Positions 1 through 6,668 are shown, counted from the first letter of the stretch. The stretch: DNA of 13,682 nt from an uncultured Bacilli bacterium (GCA_934725685.1 CAKVBX010000040.1:1-13682), one strand, 5' to 3'. Numbers and translations: made by a program. Notes: a model not told the origin generated them from the letters alone.

Positions 1-892
1 CATAGTTGGAAAGACCGACGGAAGAATCCGATAAAGAAGAGGAAGTTCCCGTAAACAGAGTGCTGGAAGCTTTCTCAGCGAGCGTTTTCTTGGCGAGATA
101 GCGCAGATCATAGTCTTTTTCCGTGTCATCATCGACAATCTTCATGGTGGTAGCCTTTTCCGTCATGGTACCAGTCGTGGAAGAGGTTCCGAGAGCCGGA
201 GCAGCTTCGATTGTATAGAAATAGCCGTTTTCGATACCGGTCTGAACGACAGTTGTGGCATTGCGATCCGGTCTCATGTTATCAACCTTATTCTCAGAAG
301 GCGTGATGGTCGTAATGGAGACACCATCACCAGAGGTGACCGTATAGTCACTTCCCTTGACACCATCGGCAATCGTCGCCTTGGAAAGATATTTCTCTTC
401 CAAAGCACCGGAAGCCTGAAGATTCTTCTTCAGTGCAGTGAAACCGCTAGGGACAATTTCGGTATCGACATCAGGATTGACCATGATTTCATCATAACCG
501 GTATCGAAAGCAGAAACCTCAATGGCAGCCTCGTGATTCGGCATCATGAAGGAGTAAACACCTCCGCTGTCGGCAGTGAGAAGCATACCATCGGCTTTCA
601 CATCGCCGAGCTTCTTATGGACGGCATCGGTAAGGGTGACGGTGAAACCGACGGTGGAACCGGCAGAGACACCGGCTGGATCGACATCATCGAGAAGCGC
701 GATGGTAAAGTCTTCACTGGTGGGAACGGTAAGAGCAAATTTCAGCTCAGTGGGAACCGTAACAGGAACTGTAACCGGAACAGTAACAGGTTCATTGGAC
801 GGGCATCCAGCACCGGAATCGGTCGTTCCATTGCAGCCGGCAAGGATTAAGCCGGCGAGAGAGACAAGAGAGAACATCAGTTTCTTTTTCAT
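1..892 (-). CDS. Secreted lipoprotein, N-terminal 297 residues (gene runs off left edge)
   Basis: This frame reads without a stop from an ATG at 892-890 to the window edge. It starts with a lipoprotein signal peptide: MKKK, a hydrophobic stretch, then the lipobox LILAGC, so the mature protein would begin at Cys20 and be anchored on the outer face of the membrane. A Ser/Thr/Pro-rich spacer follows, including three VTVP units (residues 36-47). Residues about 50-115 look like a small beta domain of surface proteins; they end in a Y-S-F-M-M-P motif followed by alternating hydrophobic residues, resembling the YxFxMP strand of repeat domains in Gram-positive surface proteins. The rest (about 130-297) resembles part of the divergently oriented lipoprotein at 1396-3591. 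The start is supported by AGGAGG at 910-905 on the minus strand, 12 bases upstream. The function is unknown; surface binding or adhesion is only a guess. Confidence 0.87.
   Translation of the reverse strand, partial: MKKKLMFSLVSLAGLILAGCNGTTDSGAGCPSNEPVTVPVTVPVTVPTELKFALTVPTSEDFTIALLDDVDPAGVSAGSTVGFTVTLTDAVHKKLGDVKADGMLLTADSGGVYSFMMPNHEAAIEVSAFDTGYDEIMVNPDVDTEIVPSGFTALKKNLQASGALEEKYLSKATIADGVKGSDYTVTSGDGVSITTITPSENKVDNMRPDRNATTVVQTGIENGYFYTIEAAPALGTSSTTGTMTEKATTMKIVDDDTEKDYDLRYLAKKTLAEKASSTLFTGTSSSLSDSSVGLSNY
752..787 (-). repeat. Three 12-base units encoding (VTVP)3
   Basis: Read on the minus strand, three copies of GTTACnGTTCCn encode VTVPVTVPVTVP just after the lipidated cysteine. The units differ only at third codon positions. 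This is a short extended linker, the kind of tandem repeat that can change length by slippage. Confidence 0.8.
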
Positions 893-910
893 AGTATGTT
901 TTAACCTCCT

Positions 911-938
911 AATCCGGTATAAAAACTATGACCGGATT
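911..938 (-). promoter_or_regulatory. Perfect 8-bp dyad in the leader of the minus-strand lipoprotein
   Basis: AATCCGGT (911-918) and ACCGGATT (931-938) are exact inverted copies around 12 bases. On the minus strand the dyad lies between the likely transcription start (about 941) and the Shine-Dalgarno AGGAGG (910-905), which it abuts. It could be an operator just downstream of the start site or a 5' mRNA hairpin next to the ribosome site. The symmetry is seen; the role is inferred. Confidence 0.55.
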
Positions 939-947
939 GACTTTGGA

Positions 948-956
948 ATTATAACA
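948..956 (-). promoter_or_regulatory. Extended -10 promoter for the minus-strand lipoprotein
   Basis: The minus strand reads TGTTATAAT at 956-948, a perfect extended -10 (TGnTATAAT). No good -35 lies at 16-18 bases; the nearest TTGAAA is only 12 bases upstream, which fits an extended -10 promoter that needs little -35 contact. Transcription would start near 941, leaving a leader of about 50 bases. Confidence 0.6.
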
Positions 957-1131
957 CAATACTTTTTTCAACCTTTTCTTTCCATCAAGATAGGTCGGCG
1001 TCAAAAAAACAGTCTTTAAAATTCAACTTTTCAAGAAAACAGCGAAAAATCATTGAAAAATAATCTGATTTATTGAAATTTGAGTTTTAAGAAAGTTTAA
1101 ATACAAGAGAATAATCTCAATCTTATTTCAA

Positions 1132-1145
1132 TGTAATCGCTTACA
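1132..1145. promoter_or_regulatory. Consensus cre site (CcpA/LacI-family operator)
   Basis: TGTAATCGCTTACA matches the Bacillota catabolite-response element consensus TGWNANCGNTNWCA at every position. It is also a perfect palindrome with the central CG typical of LacI-family operators; with flanking bases the arms are ATGTAA and TTACAT. It lies about 190-230 bases upstream of both divergent promoters, so which gene it controls is unclear. CcpA binding is inferred from the motif. Confidence 0.6.
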
Positions 1146-1184
1146 TCTATTATGTTTTTTCATTAATTTCACTTAAAAGAAAGC

Positions 1185-1200
1185 TTGAAATAAGCTTAAA
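1185..1200 (+). repeat. 16-base intergenic repeat, copy 1
   Basis: TTGAAATAAGCTTAAA is identical to 6562-6577. Both copies are in AT-rich gaps that also carry cre or cre-like sites. Confidence 0.6.
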
Positions 1201-1332
1201 AATTCAAAAAAGTGTCATTTTTTCAAAAATAAAAACGAATTTCAATAAAATTTTAAGAAAAAGATAATTTTCGTTTTTTCATTAAAAAGAAATATTGAAA
1301 TGAAATTGAAAAAACAAGAATGAAATTGCCGT

Positions 1333-1361
1333 TTGACCAAAAGTCAATTGCAGTTTATAGT
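1333..1361 (+). promoter_or_regulatory. Sigma-A-type promoter with a dyad over the -35 box
   Basis: TTGACC (1333-1338), a 17-base spacer and TATAGT (1356-1361) give 5/6 matches to each box. The -35 box is the left arm of a perfect dyad, TTGAC-N5-GTCAA (1333-1347), a plausible operator. Transcription would start near 1368 and the leader would be about 30 bases. Confidence 0.6.
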
Positions 1362-1395
1362 ATTTCCGTTATCTTTAGATAAAGTATAAAAAAGG

Positions 1396-3591
1396 ATGAA
1401 AATGAAAATGAAAGCAAAAAAAATGAAGCTTGTTTCTCTACTTCTTCTCGCAGCTTTGGTCGGATGCGGCAACAATGATAGCACTGGCTCTGACAACAAA
1501 CCGACAGAACCTGGAACAGATACTGCCGAAGTAGGAAAAGACACGGCGACGGAAACTCCCGCCGACACAAATCCGACAGCAGTCAGCCTCACCGTCAAGC
1601 GCAACTACATCTATGTCAATGAGACCCTCGATCTCGTTCCGGTCTTCGAACCTGCCGGAACCTCAATCGACTATCGTCTCACTTCCTCCGATCCCGATCT
1701 TATCGCCGTTACCGGAACCCAAATCAAGGGCGTCAGTGCCACCGGCAAGGATGAGGAAGTCACCATCACTCTTACCACCGACAACAATCTGACCACCTCT
1801 TGTAAATTTGTCGTCTACAACGTTCTCGACAAGGCTGTCAGCCTTCTGAAGGCTTCCAACGAGATCGCCCTCACCTCGAGTACTTCCGGCTCTATCGACA
1901 TCAACAGCTATGAAAAGGATCAGGACGACTACAGCGAAAGCTATTCCTTCAATATTTATAAGGATCGTTCTGAAGTCATCGATGAAGTCACCGACGGCAA
2001 AAACGATACTGTTACAACCATCGTCAACCGTGCCATCATCGGAGACCACTACGTCGAAAGCAAAAGAACCAGAACCGGTGCCACCGGTGCATTCGAAAAT
2101 GTGAGAGGCTACCTCGAAAACCGTGCCATTGTCGATACCGTCACGGAGAAGAACTATCAGTACACTCCCGAAGAAGCCAAAACAAGAGTCGCCGACATAC
2201 AGATTGGTGACTATTCCACCACAAATCCGATTCATGGACTCGAAGGCTTCGTCATGAACTACTTCATTTATGATGTCTCTTCCTTCGCTTCCACCTATGC
2301 CAAGAGCTCTCTCCGCATCGAGGAAAGTCTCAGCGACATCAGCAACATCTACACCTTGAGTTATGACTATACCAGAGGGGAAGGAACCTCCCAGGTCCGT
2401 GTCGAAGAAGAGCTCACCCTCGAATTCGATGCCTCCGGACTTCTCATCGACCTCAAAGATGCACTCCATCACTATGAAGGAGAAGACCTTGCGGAAGTCG
2501 CCAGCTATGAGATCAGCGGTATCCAGAACGGCGGAGAAAGAGAAGATGCTCCGAGCGATGCCTTCGACTTCAGCCAGTACTTCTTCCGTGATTTCAATGT
2601 CTACTTCCACAATTCCATGTTCAATTATGAAAGCACCTGTGAGACCGAATACAATGTCGGGGACACGGCATATCTTCTCACGTATGACGGCTATATCTGC
2701 GGAAGCCCGTCCACTGCCACGACCTATATTGATCCCATCAAGATTACGGCTGTCAGCGATCCGGATGCCGTCGAAATCATCTATGGAAACCGCATCAAAT
2801 TCCTGAAGCTTGTCGAAAACCTCGAAGTCACCGTCACTTCTTCCATGAGTAAGATTGAAAAGAAGGTCACCCTCCACTGCATCCCGCCTAAGACTTCCAC
2901 GATTCAGATTGGCGAATTCTCTAACCCGGGTTCCTCCTATTCATCCTTCATCAGCGCCAGCTCCAGCCACTATCTGCCTTCGAGCTGGATTATGGGAACG
3001 GATAAGGAAGTCTGGGTCGCCGGCGGAAAATGGCAGGAAGTCCCTTCCATCACCGTCACCTCTTCCAATCCGAGTGTCGCAACGGTCTCCATGGTCGAAG
3101 ACAGCGAGAACAAGTTTGTCTTCCATCCGGTCAGCACCGGCAAGACGACCATCAAGATTGTCGAGAAGACCCTGGGCGAAGAAAAGGCCATCACCAAGGA
3201 AGTCACCATCTTCGACAACTCCGATGTCGGTATCGCCAACCTCTTCCGCGAATCCACCTGGTCCGCCTATAATAAGACTATGTATTCCAACTTCCGTTTC
3301 ACGGGAGAAAAGGATACGCTGAAAGGCGACTTTGCCGGACAGTATGACATCTCCGATAACTCCCATATCGATATTTGGGGTTCCTGGGAAGTCAAGGACG
3401 GCGTCATCAAGGCCACTACTTACTCCAGCGCCTTTGGTGAAGTCGTCTATGGTTCTCCGGAATTCGTCATTACGGACATCGATTATTCCAACTACTCCAA
3501 GTTCGGTCCGACCTGGGTCACCATCAAAGGCAGCAGCCAGTCTGCTGGCGATCTCGGCGAAGGATACGGAGCGAGCGTCATCCTCGAATAA
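1396..3591 (+). CDS. Large lipoprotein with bacterial Ig-like (Big_2-like) domains
   Basis: A 731-residue secreted lipoprotein. It has a Lys/Met-rich start, a hydrophobic core and the lipobox LVGC (Cys24), followed by a Thr/Asp/Glu/Pro-rich spacer to about residue 60. Residues about 62-142 look like a Big_2-type Ig-like domain (a VSL-TV strand, Y-V-N-E-T-L, SSDP, then a G-V-S-A element). A central region (about 145-385) resembles part of the lipoprotein at 1-892. Further beta-rich, Ig-like segments lie at about 400-495 and 530-615; the latter has the typical SSNPSVATVS motif and S-T-G-K-T-T-I-K-I. No catalytic motif is seen, so a binding or adhesion role on the cell surface is only inferred. 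AAAGG (1391-1395) touches the first ATG, so initiation at the ATG at 1402, six bases after AAAGG, is more likely. A terminator follows. Confidence 0.85.
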   Translation: MKMKMKAKKMKLVSLLLLAALVGCGNNDSTGSDNKPTEPGTDTAEVGKDTATETPADTNPTAVSLTVKRNYIYVNETLDLVPVFEPAGTSIDYRLTSSDPDLIAVTGTQIKGVSATGKDEEVTITLTTDNNLTTSCKFVVYNVLDKAVSLLKASNEIALTSSTSGSIDINSYEKDQDDYSESYSFNIYKDRSEVIDEVTDGKNDTVTTIVNRAIIGDHYVESKRTRTGATGAFENVRGYLENRAIVDTVTEKNYQYTPEEAKTRVADIQIGDYSTTNPIHGLEGFVMNYFIYDVSSFASTYAKSSLRIEESLSDISNIYTLSYDYTRGEGTSQVRVEEELTLEFDASGLLIDLKDALHHYEGEDLAEVASYEISGIQNGGEREDAPSDAFDFSQYFFRDFNVYFHNSMFNYESTCETEYNVGDTAYLLTYDGYICGSPSTATTYIDPIKITAVSDPDAVEIIYGNRIKFLKLVENLEVTVTSSMSKIEKKVTLHCIPPKTSTIQIGEFSNPGSSYSSFISASSSHYLPSSWIMGTDKEVWVAGGKWQEVPSITVTSSNPSVATVSMVEDSENKFVFHPVSTGKTTIKIVEKTLGEEKAITKEVTIFDNSDVGIANLFRESTWSAYNKTMYSNFRFTGEKDTLKGDFAGQYDISDNSHIDIWGSWEVKDGVIKATTYSSAFGEVVYGSPEFVITDIDYSNYSKFGPTWVTIKGSSQSAGDLGEGYGASVILE

Positions 3592-3597
3592 AAAGCC

Positions 3598-3623
3598 AAA
3601 GCCCATCGCAAGGTGGGCTTTTC
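3598..3623 (+). terminator. Rho-independent terminator after the Ig-like lipoprotein
   Basis: AAAGCCCA (3598-3605), an 8-base loop and TGGGCTTT (3614-3621) form a perfect 8-bp stem that runs into a short T tract. It begins seven bases after the stop codon. Confidence 0.75.
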
Positions 3624-3650
3624 TCGTATCCAGTCACATCCCTTGCAGTC

Positions 3651-3681
3651 TCAAAACAGTTGTGTGATATAATAGTTTTGA
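3651..3681 (+). promoter_or_regulatory. Extended -10 promoter of the marR-like operon, framed by a dyad
   Basis: TGATATAAT (3665-3673) is a perfect extended -10; TTGCAG at 3643-3648 is a weak -35 at 19 bases. The -10 lies inside a perfect dyad, TCAAAAC (3651-3657) N17 GTTTTGA (3675-3681), a good candidate for the operator of an autoregulating MarR-family repressor. The leader would be about 17 bases, with GAGGG at 3686-3690 as ribosome site. Confidence 0.6.
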
Positions 3682-3696
3682 AAGTGAGGGCAGATT

Positions 3697-4173
3697 ATGG
3701 AACAAGATAATACCATCAATCAAGAAGAATTACAGAAGGATATGCAGCTTCTGATGTCTTACGTAAGCAAAATCAGAGACATGGGAGCCATCGATCTGTT
3801 CTCCCGGTTCTTCCAGGCAGACTACCGCATTCTCAACTACCTGAGAAATCTGAAGGATGTTCATCCCTCCATCATCGCAGAAAATCTGCATCTCACGAGA
3901 CCGAATGTCGCAGCCAACTTAAGGCTTTTGGAAAGCAAGAACTTCATCTCACGGGTCGGCGATGCGAGCAATCACCGTCAGGTCATCGTCAACATCACTC
4001 CACAGGGGCAGCGGTATCTTTCCCTCGTAGACCAACAGTGTGCTACCTTATTTGTCGGTTGGTTTGCAATTCTCGGCAAAGAGGAAATTCCGCATCTCTT
4101 TAAGATTCTTGAGCTTTCCTCCGATCCGAAGCTCATCACCGATGAGCTTCGCCACTTTTCTTTAGGTGAATAA
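3697..4173 (+). CDS. MarR-family transcriptional regulator
   Basis: A 158-residue protein of typical MarR length. The N-terminal helices (about 5-50) would form the dimer interface. Residues about 52-81 are a winged helix-turn-helix: helix 57-66 (SIIAENLHLT), then a recognition helix (RPNVAANLRLLES, 68-80). The wing is about 83-101, ending in the family-typical V-x-I-T-P-Q-G-Q sequence. A C-terminal helix closes the dimer. GAGGG (3686-3690) six bases upstream supports the ATG. It is the first gene of an operon with an exonuclease and recU, whose coding regions follow with a one-base gap and then a 4-base overlap. The dyad over its own -10 suggests autorepression. The ligand is unknown, and the link to DNA repair genes is by position only. 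Confidence 0.85.
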   Translation: MEQDNTINQEELQKDMQLLMSYVSKIRDMGAIDLFSRFFQADYRILNYLRNLKDVHPSIIAENLHLTRPNVAANLRLLESKNFISRVGDASNHRQVIVNITPQGQRYLSLVDQQCATLFVGWFAILGKEEIPHLFKILELSSDPKLITDELRHFSLGE

Positions 4174-4174
4174 A

Positions 4175-4903
4175 ATGGCTTTTCCTGTCATCATGAAGGA
4201 AGTTCAAAAATCCGAGCTTTTGATATTTTTCGATTTCGAAGCGACGCAGTTTTCTCGACAGGCGATTGCTGTCGGTCTTGTCGCCTATAGGAAAGATCCG
4301 GAAAGCCTACTTCCGAAAGAGGAAGTTCTCCGCTATTTTTCCTATATCAAAGCCGATGATGAAATCGGTCCCATCGTAGAAGAACTGACCGGAATCCATC
4401 AGGAGAATCTCGATTATCAGGGAATCACATTCCATGAGATGGTCTTAGAGATTTCCAAACTCTTGCGTCCCTATAAATTCCGTAAATTCATTTCCTATGG
4501 AGGACTCGATATCGAAATTCTCAGACAAAGCATGAACGAAGACAACGAGACAGAAATCAATTTTTTCCGGAATATCATCAAAAACTATTTCGATCTCCAC
4601 TCCTATCTCGAACGCCGTGTCGTCACCGAAAAGGGACAGAGCTATTCCTTAGTTTCCATGGCAGACCTTCTCTCTGTCACTGAGGAGGGAACGCCTCACG
4701 ATCCGCTTTTCGACTCCCTGCTTCTCAAAGACATCTATGCCGCCTATGTCAGCGACGAAGAAAGGGCGCTTGCTCTCACAATGAAAAACTATGAGAAGAA
4801 TCATTTCGCCAGTTCCTATAACAGCGAACTTGCCCATCTCGTTCTCAGTGAGGGCAAAGCCACCAAGGAAGATTTGCTCAGAATTGTGAGGGCCCACTTA
4901 TGA
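4175..4903 (+). CDS. DEDDh-family 3'-5' exonuclease (DnaQ-like superfamily)
   Basis: A 242-residue protein with the residues expected of a two-metal DEDDh exonuclease: D20 and E22 in FFDFEAT (ExoI), LTGI at 71-74, D112 in SYGGLDIEIL (ExoII), and H175 and D180 in HDPLFDS (ExoIII). These enzymes remove nucleotides from 3' ends of DNA or RNA; which substrate applies cannot be told here. The C-terminal 55 residues are an unrecognised helical tail. The ATG at 4175 is preferred because AGGTGA (4164-4169) lies five bases upstream; a GTG at 4166 is an alternative that would overlap the regulator. The gene follows marR by one base and overlaps recU by four (ATGA), implying translational coupling. A repair or replication role is suggested by the RecU neighbour but not shown. 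Confidence 0.8.
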   Translation: MAFPVIMKEVQKSELLIFFDFEATQFSRQAIAVGLVAYRKDPESLLPKEEVLRYFSYIKADDEIGPIVEELTGIHQENLDYQGITFHEMVLEISKLLRPYKFRKFISYGGLDIEILRQSMNEDNETEINFFRNIIKNYFDLHSYLERRVVTEKGQSYSLVSMADLLSVTEEGTPHDPLFDSLLLKDIYAAYVSDEERALALTMKNYEKNHFASSYNSELAHLVLSEGKATKEDLLRIVRAHL

Positions 4904-5544
4904 ACGTCATCCGTTATCCGGATGGACGTCTCATGGAGACGAAGAAAGAAAAAGCCCATCCGGACAGAAGAAAAAGCGAGAATCGAACGGAAAACGAAAG
5001 AGCACGGGATAAGTATATCCGCTCCAATATGGGCATGGATTTCGAGAACGACATTTCCAAGTGTTGCGACTTCTACCGGGAAAAAGGAATCGCAGACATT
5101 TATAAAAGACCGACACCCATCAAGATCGTTAAGATGTCCAAATCAAAACCTGGCATGATTGAGGAAGCCTATTTCGAAGCCAAGTCCACGACGGATTATG
5201 TCGGCATCTACAAGGGAAAGTATATCGACTTCGAATGCAAGGAAACCATCCATGATGCCGTCCCCTATCATATGATTCGGGAACAGCAGTATCGTCATCT
5301 TGAGTTCATCCTCTCCCTCGGCGGCATCGGCTTCTTCCTCGTCTCGTTCAAATCCCATCAGGAAGTCTATCTCATGAAGGCTTCTCTGATTCTAGAGGAA
5401 ATCAAAAAGAAAAACCATCCCGGTTTCAAAAGGGAGTTCTTCCAGGAACACGGAATCCTCGTCGAACGTTCCTATCTTCCTCCTTACCACCTCATCGAGG
5501 CAATCGAAAAGGCTTTTCCAGAATTGAGGCAGCAAAGCCAATAG
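4900..5544 (+). CDS. recU: Holliday junction resolvase RecU
   Basis: A 214-residue protein matching RecU of Bacillota along its whole length. RecU cuts four-way DNA junctions made during recombination and helps chromosome segregation. The N-terminus starts like known RecU proteins (IRYPDGR) and is basic to about residue 40. The core begins at SNMGMDFENDI. The metal-binding and catalytic pattern is intact: STTD (D99), then YIDFECKE with D110, E112 and K114, and Q130 in the following helix. The spacing from D99 to E112 to K114 equals that of Bacillus subtilis D88, E101 and K103. The start overlaps the exonuclease stop, with GAGGG (4888-4892) seven bases upstream. In Bacillus recU is typically next to a penicillin-binding protein gene; here it lies with a regulator and a nuclease instead. 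A strong terminator follows. Confidence 0.95.
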   Translation: MNVIRYPDGRLMETKKEKAHPDRRKSENRTENERARDKYIRSNMGMDFENDISKCCDFYREKGIADIYKRPTPIKIVKMSKSKPGMIEEAYFEAKSTTDYVGIYKGKYIDFECKETIHDAVPYHMIREQQYRHLEFILSLGGIGFFLVSFKSHQEVYLMKASLILEEIKKKNHPGFKREFFQEHGILVERSYLPPYHLIEAIEKAFPELRQQSQ

Positions 5545-5589
5545 AAATATCTCTTTTGATTGTATCCAATCTTGTAACTGACCATGACG

Positions 5590-5617
5590 CATCGGAAGCA
5601 CTGCTTCCGATGTTTTT
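5590..5617 (+). terminator. Rho-independent terminator after recU
   Basis: CATCGGAAGC (5590-5599), a 3-base loop and GCTTCCGATG (5603-5612) form a perfect 10-bp stem followed by TTTTTC. It ends the marR-exonuclease-recU operon. Confidence 0.9.
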
Positions 5618-5680
5618 CTTTCACCTTGTTTCTCTATACAACCCCTTTCTTATGCCTTTTGCTTTTTCTCGACTCACCAA

Positions 5681-5697
5681 ACCGATATAATATCGGT
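5681..5697 (+). promoter_or_regulatory. 17-bp palindrome holding the -10 box, abutting a leaderless start
   Basis: ACCGATATAATATCGGT is a perfect palindrome (8-bp arms around one A). It contains a consensus -10, TATAAT, at 5686-5691 and touches the ATG at 5698. With the start site expected 6-8 bases after the -10, transcription would begin at the ATG itself. No Shine-Dalgarno sequence exists upstream. The -35 is weak (TTGCTT at 5659-5664, 21 bases away). A repressor bound here would cover the -10 and start site. The regulator is unknown. Confidence 0.65.
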
Positions 5698-6552
5698 ATG
5701 AATATCAATGAACTTGGAACAAGGATCGTCTTAGAAGGCACGATCAACACCCGCTCCCTCGGTGGTTATGAAACAAAAGAGGGAAAAAGAATCAAGGACG
5801 GAAGAATCTTCCGTTCCGATGCACTCTGCCGTATCACGGAAGAGGATCAGGCTTATCTTCGTGATGTAATGCATCTCCGTGTCGACATCGACCTAAGAGG
5901 AGAGGACGAAATCAGAAGAAGTCCGGACCTTCCCGTTCAGGGATGCCATTTTCTCCACTGCCCGATTGAAGACAATCTCAACAAAACCCTGCCGACGATG
6001 TATCCGCATCCTGATTTTGACATCCCTGATTCCGCCATCAAGGGAACGGTCGAATATCTTTTCCGTCTCGACCCGAAAGGGGATGCGACCTATGCCTTTG
6101 AAAGAATCTACCGCAACTTCATCGCTCTTCCCTTTGCCCAGGAGCACTATTCCCTGCTTTTAAGGACACTCTTGAACAATAAGGAAGGAGCCGCCCTGTT
6201 CCACTGCGCAGACGGAAAAGACCGTTGCGGGACCGGTGTCGCTTTGTTCCTTTCTTTATTGGGAGTCGACCGTGAAACCATCATCGCCGATTATCTTAAG
6301 ACCAATCAGAACACAAAACAGAAAGCAGACAGCAGAGAGAAATATCTCCGAGAGGTCTGCCACATGAGAGACGAGATTGTTCTCAACTCCGTCCGCATTG
6401 TCGCCGGCGTCAGAGAGAACTTCCTTCGTGCCGCCTTCGATGAAATCGATACCCATTTCGATGGCATCGATTCATACATCCACAATCAGCTCGGATTCAC
6501 AGACGCGATGATTCAGGAAATGAAGGACAATTATCTGGAAGACATAAAGTAA
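5698..6552 (+). CDS. Tyrosine-phosphatase-like protein (PF13350 type)
   Basis: A 284-residue cytoplasmic protein. The N-terminus has the hallmark of the bacterial tyrosine phosphatase family Tyr_phosphatase3: TRSLGGY, then G-R-I-F-R-S-D, then a V-D-I-D-L-R-G-E-D-E strand. The P-loop is HCADGKDRCG, giving the CX5R signature with nucleophile C170 and phosphate-binding R176; D172 and K174 inside the loop are as in the family. These enzymes hydrolyse phosphotyrosine or other phosphoesters; the substrate here is unknown. An open frame extends upstream to an ATG at 5584, but that would run through the recU terminator and add a hydrophobic tail not found in the family, so 5698 is preferred. This start has no ribosome site and appears leaderless. 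It is a single-gene unit with a terminator on each side. Confidence 0.88.
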   Translation: MNINELGTRIVLEGTINTRSLGGYETKEGKRIKDGRIFRSDALCRITEEDQAYLRDVMHLRVDIDLRGEDEIRRSPDLPVQGCHFLHCPIEDNLNKTLPTMYPHPDFDIPDSAIKGTVEYLFRLDPKGDATYAFERIYRNFIALPFAQEHYSLLLRTLLNNKEGAALFHCADGKDRCGTGVALFLSLLGVDRETIIADYLKTNQNTKQKADSREKYLREVCHMRDEIVLNSVRIVAGVRENFLRAAFDEIDTHFDGIDSYIHNQLGFTDAMIQEMKDNYLEDIK

Positions 6553-6561
6553 GGGCTTTCA

Positions 6562-6577
6562 TTGAAATAAGCTTAAA
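6562..6577 (+). repeat. 16-base intergenic repeat, copy 2
   Basis: TTGAAATAAGCTTAAA, identical to 1185-1200. It lies just before the terminator that follows the phosphatase gene. A related GGCTTAAAAAG occurs at about 6616-6626. Confidence 0.6.
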
Positions 6578-6606
6578 GTTGCATGTTGCATAATATGCAA
6601 CTTTTT
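6575..6606 (+). terminator. Rho-independent terminator after the phosphatase gene
   Basis: GTTGCAT occurs twice in tandem (6578-6584 and 6585-6591) before ATGCAAC (6595-6601) and a T run. The second copy gives a 7-bp stem with a 3-base loop; the first gives a 10-bp stem (AAAGTTGCAT with ATGCAACTTT) and a 10-base loop. Two alternative stems share one right arm. Confidence 0.7.
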
Positions 6607-6668
6607 CTTAAAACAGGCTTAAAAAGTGAAAAAGTAGTGAAATGATGCCAAGTAATTCGTTCTTGGTT

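Larger units (their letters stand above)
893..1395. other. AT-rich divergent intergenic region between two lipoprotein genes
   Basis: About 500 bases without a credible gene, rich in A and T runs and clearly different in composition from the flanking genes. It holds an extended -10 for the left gene, a cre site at 1132-1145, a sigma-A-type promoter for the right gene at 1333-1361, and degenerate repeats built on ATTGAAA and GCTTAAA. A stretch near 1155-1200 (TTTTTTCATTAA, then AAAAGAAA, then TTGAAAT) recurs loosely near 1274-1302. No tRNA, riboswitch or transposon ends were recognised. Confidence 0.7.

Noticed and set aside
533..1019. Plus-strand open frames opposite the left lipoprotein
   Set aside because: The minus strand encodes a clear lipoprotein here with signal peptide and ribosome site. 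The plus frames have no such features.
1663..2877. A long open frame on the minus strand (404 codons) opposite the Ig-like lipoprotein
   Set aside because: The forward frame has a signal peptide, lipobox, promoter and terminator. The antisense frame is open only because C-ending codons such as GTC, ATC and CTC leave few reverse stops; its product is a low-complexity mix of Asp, Gly, Ile and Val.
5584..5697. Upstream start adding 38 residues to the phosphatase
   Set aside because: It would begin inside the recU terminator and add a Phe/Leu/Cys-rich tail not expected in the family; the promoter at 5686-5691 lies downstream of it.
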